DNA from: Rhodoferax saidenbachensis
GTDB lineage: Bacteria; Pseudomonadota; Gammaproteobacteria; Burkholderiales; Burkholderiaceae_C
Assembly: GCF_001955715.1 (NCBI RefSeq)
Contig: NZ_CP019239.1
Coordinates: 4,092,001-4,156,000 of the forward strand
Direction: 5' to 3'
Length of the DNA stretch: 64,000 nt
Shown here: piece by piece, positions 61,282 to 64,000 of the stretch
Position numbering within the stretch: the stretch's first letter is position 1
Layout: each line of letters starts with the position of its first letter
Made by a program: the position numbers and the translations under genes
Notes under the pieces: generated by a model
Databases searched by the model: none
What the model saw: only the letters and a program-made list of their open reading frames with translations
Told to the model about the DNA's origin: nothing

Positions 61282-63177
61282 TCACGGTGACTCCGGAGAG
61301 TCGTCCGGCCCGCCCGGCTCGGCAGGGGCCAGCACGGCCTGGTTGCGGCCTGCGGCCTTGGCCTGGTAGAGGGCTTCATCGGCGCTGCGCAGCAGGGCCT
61401 CGGGGGTGTGCTGCTGCTGCGGCACCACAGTCGCCACGCCGCAGCTCAGGGTCACCACGCCCATTTCGGCATAGGTATGCGGCAGGGCCAGCGCCTGCAC
61501 CGCGTCGCAGGCGCGCTGTGCCATGCGCAGCGCATCGGCACGGTCGGTGGCGGGGGCAATCATCACAAACTCTTCGCCGCCATACCGCGCCACCAGATCA
61601 CTGGCACGGCTGATGCCCAGAATGGCCTGCGCAATGGCGCGCAGGCACTCATCCCCGGCCTGGTGGCCGTACTGGTCGTTGTACTGCTTGAACCAGTCCA
61701 CATCCACCATCACCAGCGCCAGCGGCTGGCCCAGACGCTGCATGCGCGTCCATTCCTTTTGCAGCACCTGGTCGAACTGGCGGCGATTGGCAATGCCGGT
61801 AAGCCCGTCCACCATGCTCAGAGCTTCCAGCTTGTCATTGAGGGCCTGCAGTTGCTGGGTGCGCTCTTCCACGCGCAGCGCCAGCGTGCGCTCCGAAGCC
61901 TGCACACTGTCCAGCAGCTGCTGTTGTGTTGTCATCAGCTCGCCCTGGGCCTTGAGCTTGTCGCGGCGCATCTGGTTAAAGCGGTCGGCCAGTGCAAACG
62001 CCAGCAGCAGCATTTCCAGCGACGAGCCGAGTTGCAGACCGTCCACCGTCAATGTGTTGCTGGGCAGCCAGCCCATGGTGCGCGCCACGGTGGTCACCCC
62101 ACCCAACAGCAGCATGGCAAATGCACCCATGTAGAAATAGGCGCTGCGCATCTTCTTGTACACGCCCCAAAAGCCCACGCTCATCGACACCACGGCCGTC
62201 ACCAGAAATAGCACCAGCGCATAACGCGACACCGTTTCTATCTTCACCCCGTAGCCCACCACGGCCACCAGATGCAGCAGCGCCAGCACCACCAGCACGC
62301 GGTCCACCCGCGGCAGCAGCGTGGCGGTGTAAAGCATGCGCCGGGTGAACATCAAAAACGCTATCAGCGCCAAAGACGCCCCGCCGTAATACGAGGTGTT
62401 GCTCCACACCAGCGTGTCGGGCCACAAAAATTCCCCTGCCAGCCCACCTTTGCGCGCCAGCACAAACGCCGAGCACAGCACAAAACTCACATACAGCAGG
62501 TAAATGCGGTCACGCAGCGCAATGAACAGCATCAGGTTAAACAGCACCATGGCCGCCGCCATGCCGAAGTACACCGCCTGCACCGCGTAATCGTCCCGCG
62601 TGTGCTCGACAAAGTCATTGCTGTTCCACAACTCCACCGGCACCAGCAGCCCGATGGTGGACTGCACCCGCAGGTACAGCACCTGCTCGCTCTGTGCGGG
62701 CACCTCCAGCGGAAACACCAGTTGCCGGTTCGGGTAAGGCCGGGTGGCAAACGGCAAGTCACCACCGGTGTAGGTGGCGTGGTACGCACCACGGGCGTCT
62801 GGCGCAAACAGCGCGACCTGCGAGATCAACGCGTTGGGCACTTCCAGCATCTGGGCGCTGGGCTCTGCGCCGGGGTTGTGCAACAACACGCGCAGCCAGA
62901 TGGCTGAGCGGGTGAATCCAAACGACAGCGCGCCCTTGGCCGGTGGTGGTGACGCAAAACGCCCCGCGCGGTCGGCGGCTTGCACCTGCTCCAGCGTCAG
63001 GTTGGCACCGGTGTCGTCCAGGTAGGTGAGGTGGCCAATCAGGTCACGGCCACCCGCACCAGGCTGTTGAACCGGCACGGCCTGCGCCATGGCCAGCACG
63101 GGCAGCAGCCACAACAGCCCGCCGCACAACCAGCGCCGCATGCGCCCTGTGGTGTTTTTTCGTGCTGTGTGCCCCAT
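61282..63177 (-). CDS. 7TM-DISM diguanylate cyclase
   Basis: 631 residues. Signal-like N-terminus, a periplasmic 7TMR-DISMED2 sensor (about 40-190; ARGAYHATYTGGDLPFATRPYPNRQLVFPLEVPAQSEQVLYLRVQS), seven helices (about 200-385), a short coiled coil (VEERTQQLQALNDKLEALS) and a GGDEF domain. The active-site loop is RYGGEEFVMI (about residue 540), and RASD five residues upstream is an RxxD inhibitory site, so the enzyme should be product-inhibited. It makes c-di-GMP in response to a periplasmic, probably carbohydrate or lipid, ligand. Confidence 0.93.
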   Translation of the reverse strand: MGHTARKNTTGRMRRWLCGGLLWLLPVLAMAQAVPVQQPGAGGRDLIGHLTYLDDTGANLTLEQVQAADRAGRFASPPPAKGALSFGFTRSAIWLRVLLHNPGAEPSAQMLEVPNALISQVALFAPDARGAYHATYTGGDLPFATRPYPNRQLVFPLEVPAQSEQVLYLRVQSTIGLLVPVELWNSNDFVEHTRDDYAVQAVYFGMAAAMVLFNLMLFIALRDRIYLLYVSFVLCSAFVLARKGGLAGEFLWPDTLVWSNTSYYGGASLALIAFLMFTRRMLYTATLLPRVDRVLVVLALLHLVAVVGYGVKIETVSRYALVLFLVTAVVSMSVGFWGVYKKMRSAYFYMGAFAMLLLGGVTTVARTMGWLPSNTLTVDGLQLGSSLEMLLLAFALADRFNQMRRDKLKAQGELMTTQQQLLDSVQASERTLALRVEERTQQLQALNDKLEALSMVDGLTGIANRRQFDQVLQKEWTRMQRLGQPLALVMVDVDWFKQYNDQYGHQAGDECLRAIAQAILGISRASDLVARYGGEEFVMIAPATDRADALRMAQRACDAVQALALPHTYAEMGVVTLSCGVATVVPQQQHTPEALLRSADEALYQAKAAGRNQAVLAPAEPGGPDDSPESP

Positions 63178-63257
63178 ACCGCCCTGTGCCCCTGTTTGCC
63201 TCTGTACCAGAGGCCCAATTATGCGGCATGGAGATGTCTGGCCTATGTCATTTCCAC

Positions 63258-63316
63258 TATGCTTTTGATAGCTGGTTGCGCAGACCCCATGCGGGCTAGG
63301 GTCATATTTTGCTTGT
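63258..63316 (+). repeat. Dispersed repeat, family A
   Basis: TTGATAGCTGGTTGCGCAGA then CCCCATGCGGGCTAGGGTCA and TATTTTGCTTGT. It sits between the GGDEF and TetR genes and ends three bases before the TetR stop codon. Confidence 0.8.
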
Positions 63317-63318
63317 AA

Positions 63319-63912
63319 CTACGCGCTGGCGGATGCACTGGCCTTGGCGTCGGGCAGGCTGGCGGCCACGGTTTTCAGGATTTCGTCGGACAGGGCTGCG
63401 TCATCCACCGCGCGCGCCAGGATCAGCGCGCCCACCATGCTGGCGTAGGCCACCACGGCGCGTTCGCGTTTGCGCGCCTTGATGCGACCGGGCGCCAAGC
63501 CGGTGAACAAATCCAGCAGCTTGCGCGTGCCTTCGGTCACCGCGTGGCGCAGCGTGGGGCCCTGGCGTGCGGCGTCTGCACCCAGTGAGGCCAGTACACA
63601 GCCCTCACCCGGGTTGTCGCGGTGTTGTTTGCTCAGGTAACCCTTCATCACCGCGCCCAGCGGGTTGTCGGGGTAACGCTCGGCCACACCCGCCCAGAGG
63701 TCGGCCGCGTTGTTGAACGAGCGCTCGCAGGCCTCGGCCATCAGCTCTTCCTTGGAGGCGAACTGGCCGTAAAAGCCGCCGTGTGTCAGGCCCGCGCTCT
63801 TCATCAGGTCGGCCACGCCAATGCCGTCAAAGCCGCGTTCGCGGAACAGGCGCCCGGCTACGTCGAGCACGCGGTCGCGGTTCTGGCTGGCTTGTTCGCG
63901 GGTGACTTTCAT
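63319..63912 (-). CDS. TetR/AcrR family regulator
   Basis: 197 residues. The N-terminal helix-turn-helix is RDRVLDVAGRLFRERGFDGIGVADLMKSAGLTHGGFYGQFASKEELMAEACE. The C-terminal ligand domain contains GEGCVLASLGADAARQG, similar to TetR proteins with a Cys that can respond to electrophiles (NemR/AcrR-like group). Its target is not in view; the upstream part lies outside the window. Ends with an Ala/Ser-rich tail. Confidence 0.9.
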   Translation of the reverse strand: MKVTREQASQNRDRVLDVAGRLFRERGFDGIGVADLMKSAGLTHGGFYGQFASKEELMAEACERSFNNAADLWAGVAERYPDNPLGAVMKGYLSKQHRDNPGEGCVLASLGADAARQGPTLRHAVTEGTRKLLDLFTGLAPGRIKARKRERAVVAYASMVGALILARAVDDAALSDEILKTVAASLPDAKASASASA

Positions 63913-63936
63913 GGCGGGTCCTTGTGGTGAATATCT

Positions 63937-64000
63937 CCGTTCGCCCTCCCGTTCGGGCTGAGCCTGTCGAAGCCTGCAGACCCTTCGACAAGCTCAGGGC
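63937..64000. repeat. REP-like palindromic repeat, family B, at window edge
   Basis: CCGTTCGGGCTGAGCCTGTC then GAAGCC, and CCCTTCGACAAGCTCAGGGC at the edge. Opposite-facing arms separated by a short loop; the right arm may continue beyond the window. Confidence 0.75.

Overview
The window is about 64 kb of high-GC DNA from a betaproteobacterium of the order Burkholderiales, most likely family Comamonadaceae (Rhodoferax/Polaromonas-like). This is inferred from the gene complement (stand-alone RfaE2, YaeQ, a DUF3717+DUF1289 protein, TopB with a SWIB tail, TfpX-type pilin accessory protein) and from several families of short dispersed repeats. Almost all of the sequence is coding, with no gap longer than about 300 bases. 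I saw no rRNA, tRNA, insertion sequence, CRISPR array or prophage.

Layout. 1-2150: a partial FliD-like C-terminus, rfaE2 and a degenerate HD-GYP protein. 2133-10227: a diiron desaturase-like gene divergent from an eight-gene lipid-modification cluster (FAD oxidoreductase, DUF1365, Cfa-type methyltransferase, chalcone-isomerase-like, MFS, DUF3833 lipoprotein, SDR, NTF2-like), tightly packed with several 4-base overlaps. 10248-18535: housekeeping genes (GST, purB, yaeQ, a TerC-family gene behind a yybP-ykoY manganese riboswitch, a BepA-like M48 protease translationally coupled to a TfpX-like pilin accessory gene, moaC). 18586-23877: an AT-richer stretch with a membrane protein, a methyltransferase, a StrF-like glycosyltransferase, a 986-residue TPR/O-GlcNAc-transferase-like protein and a small unknown protein. 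23927-34252: pilA with a sigma-54 promoter, and upstream of it on the same strand a six-gene signalling operon: CHASE2 Ser/Thr kinase, PP2C phosphatase, two-FHA protein, CHASE2 adenylate cyclase, metallo-beta-lactamase-fold phosphodiesterase and a GAF-PilB/GspE ATPase. 34468-41824: two tandem TerC-family genes, sucCD, argC, a pair of large palindromes, recX, recA with a LexA box, and a marR-family gene. 41953-44278: a TctD/TctE-like two-component system. 44352-49420: a SET-birA-SPOR operon divergent from topB. 49423-57673: CDF transporter, periplasmic binding protein, GST, and an MCE/Mla-type lipid ABC transporter operon ending in an AsmA-family gene. 57711-63912: RIO-type kinase, acyltransferase, an ExoY/edema-factor-type nucleotidyl cyclase, UPF0114 protein, a 7TM-DISM GGDEF cyclase and a TetR regulator.

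The strongest candidates for an undescribed system are three. First, the kinase/phosphatase/FHA/cyclase/phosphodiesterase/ATPase operon abutting pilA, with a probable pilin-modification island on its other side. Second, a stand-alone toxin-class nucleotidyl cyclase without a signal peptide. Third, a divergent SET methyltransferase/TopB pair in which TopB carries a histone-H1-like tail and a SWIB domain. Regulatory findings include a riboswitch with a visible mutually exclusive helix switch, a sigma-54 pilA promoter with possible PilR sites, and an apparent ATA start codon in the MCE gene.
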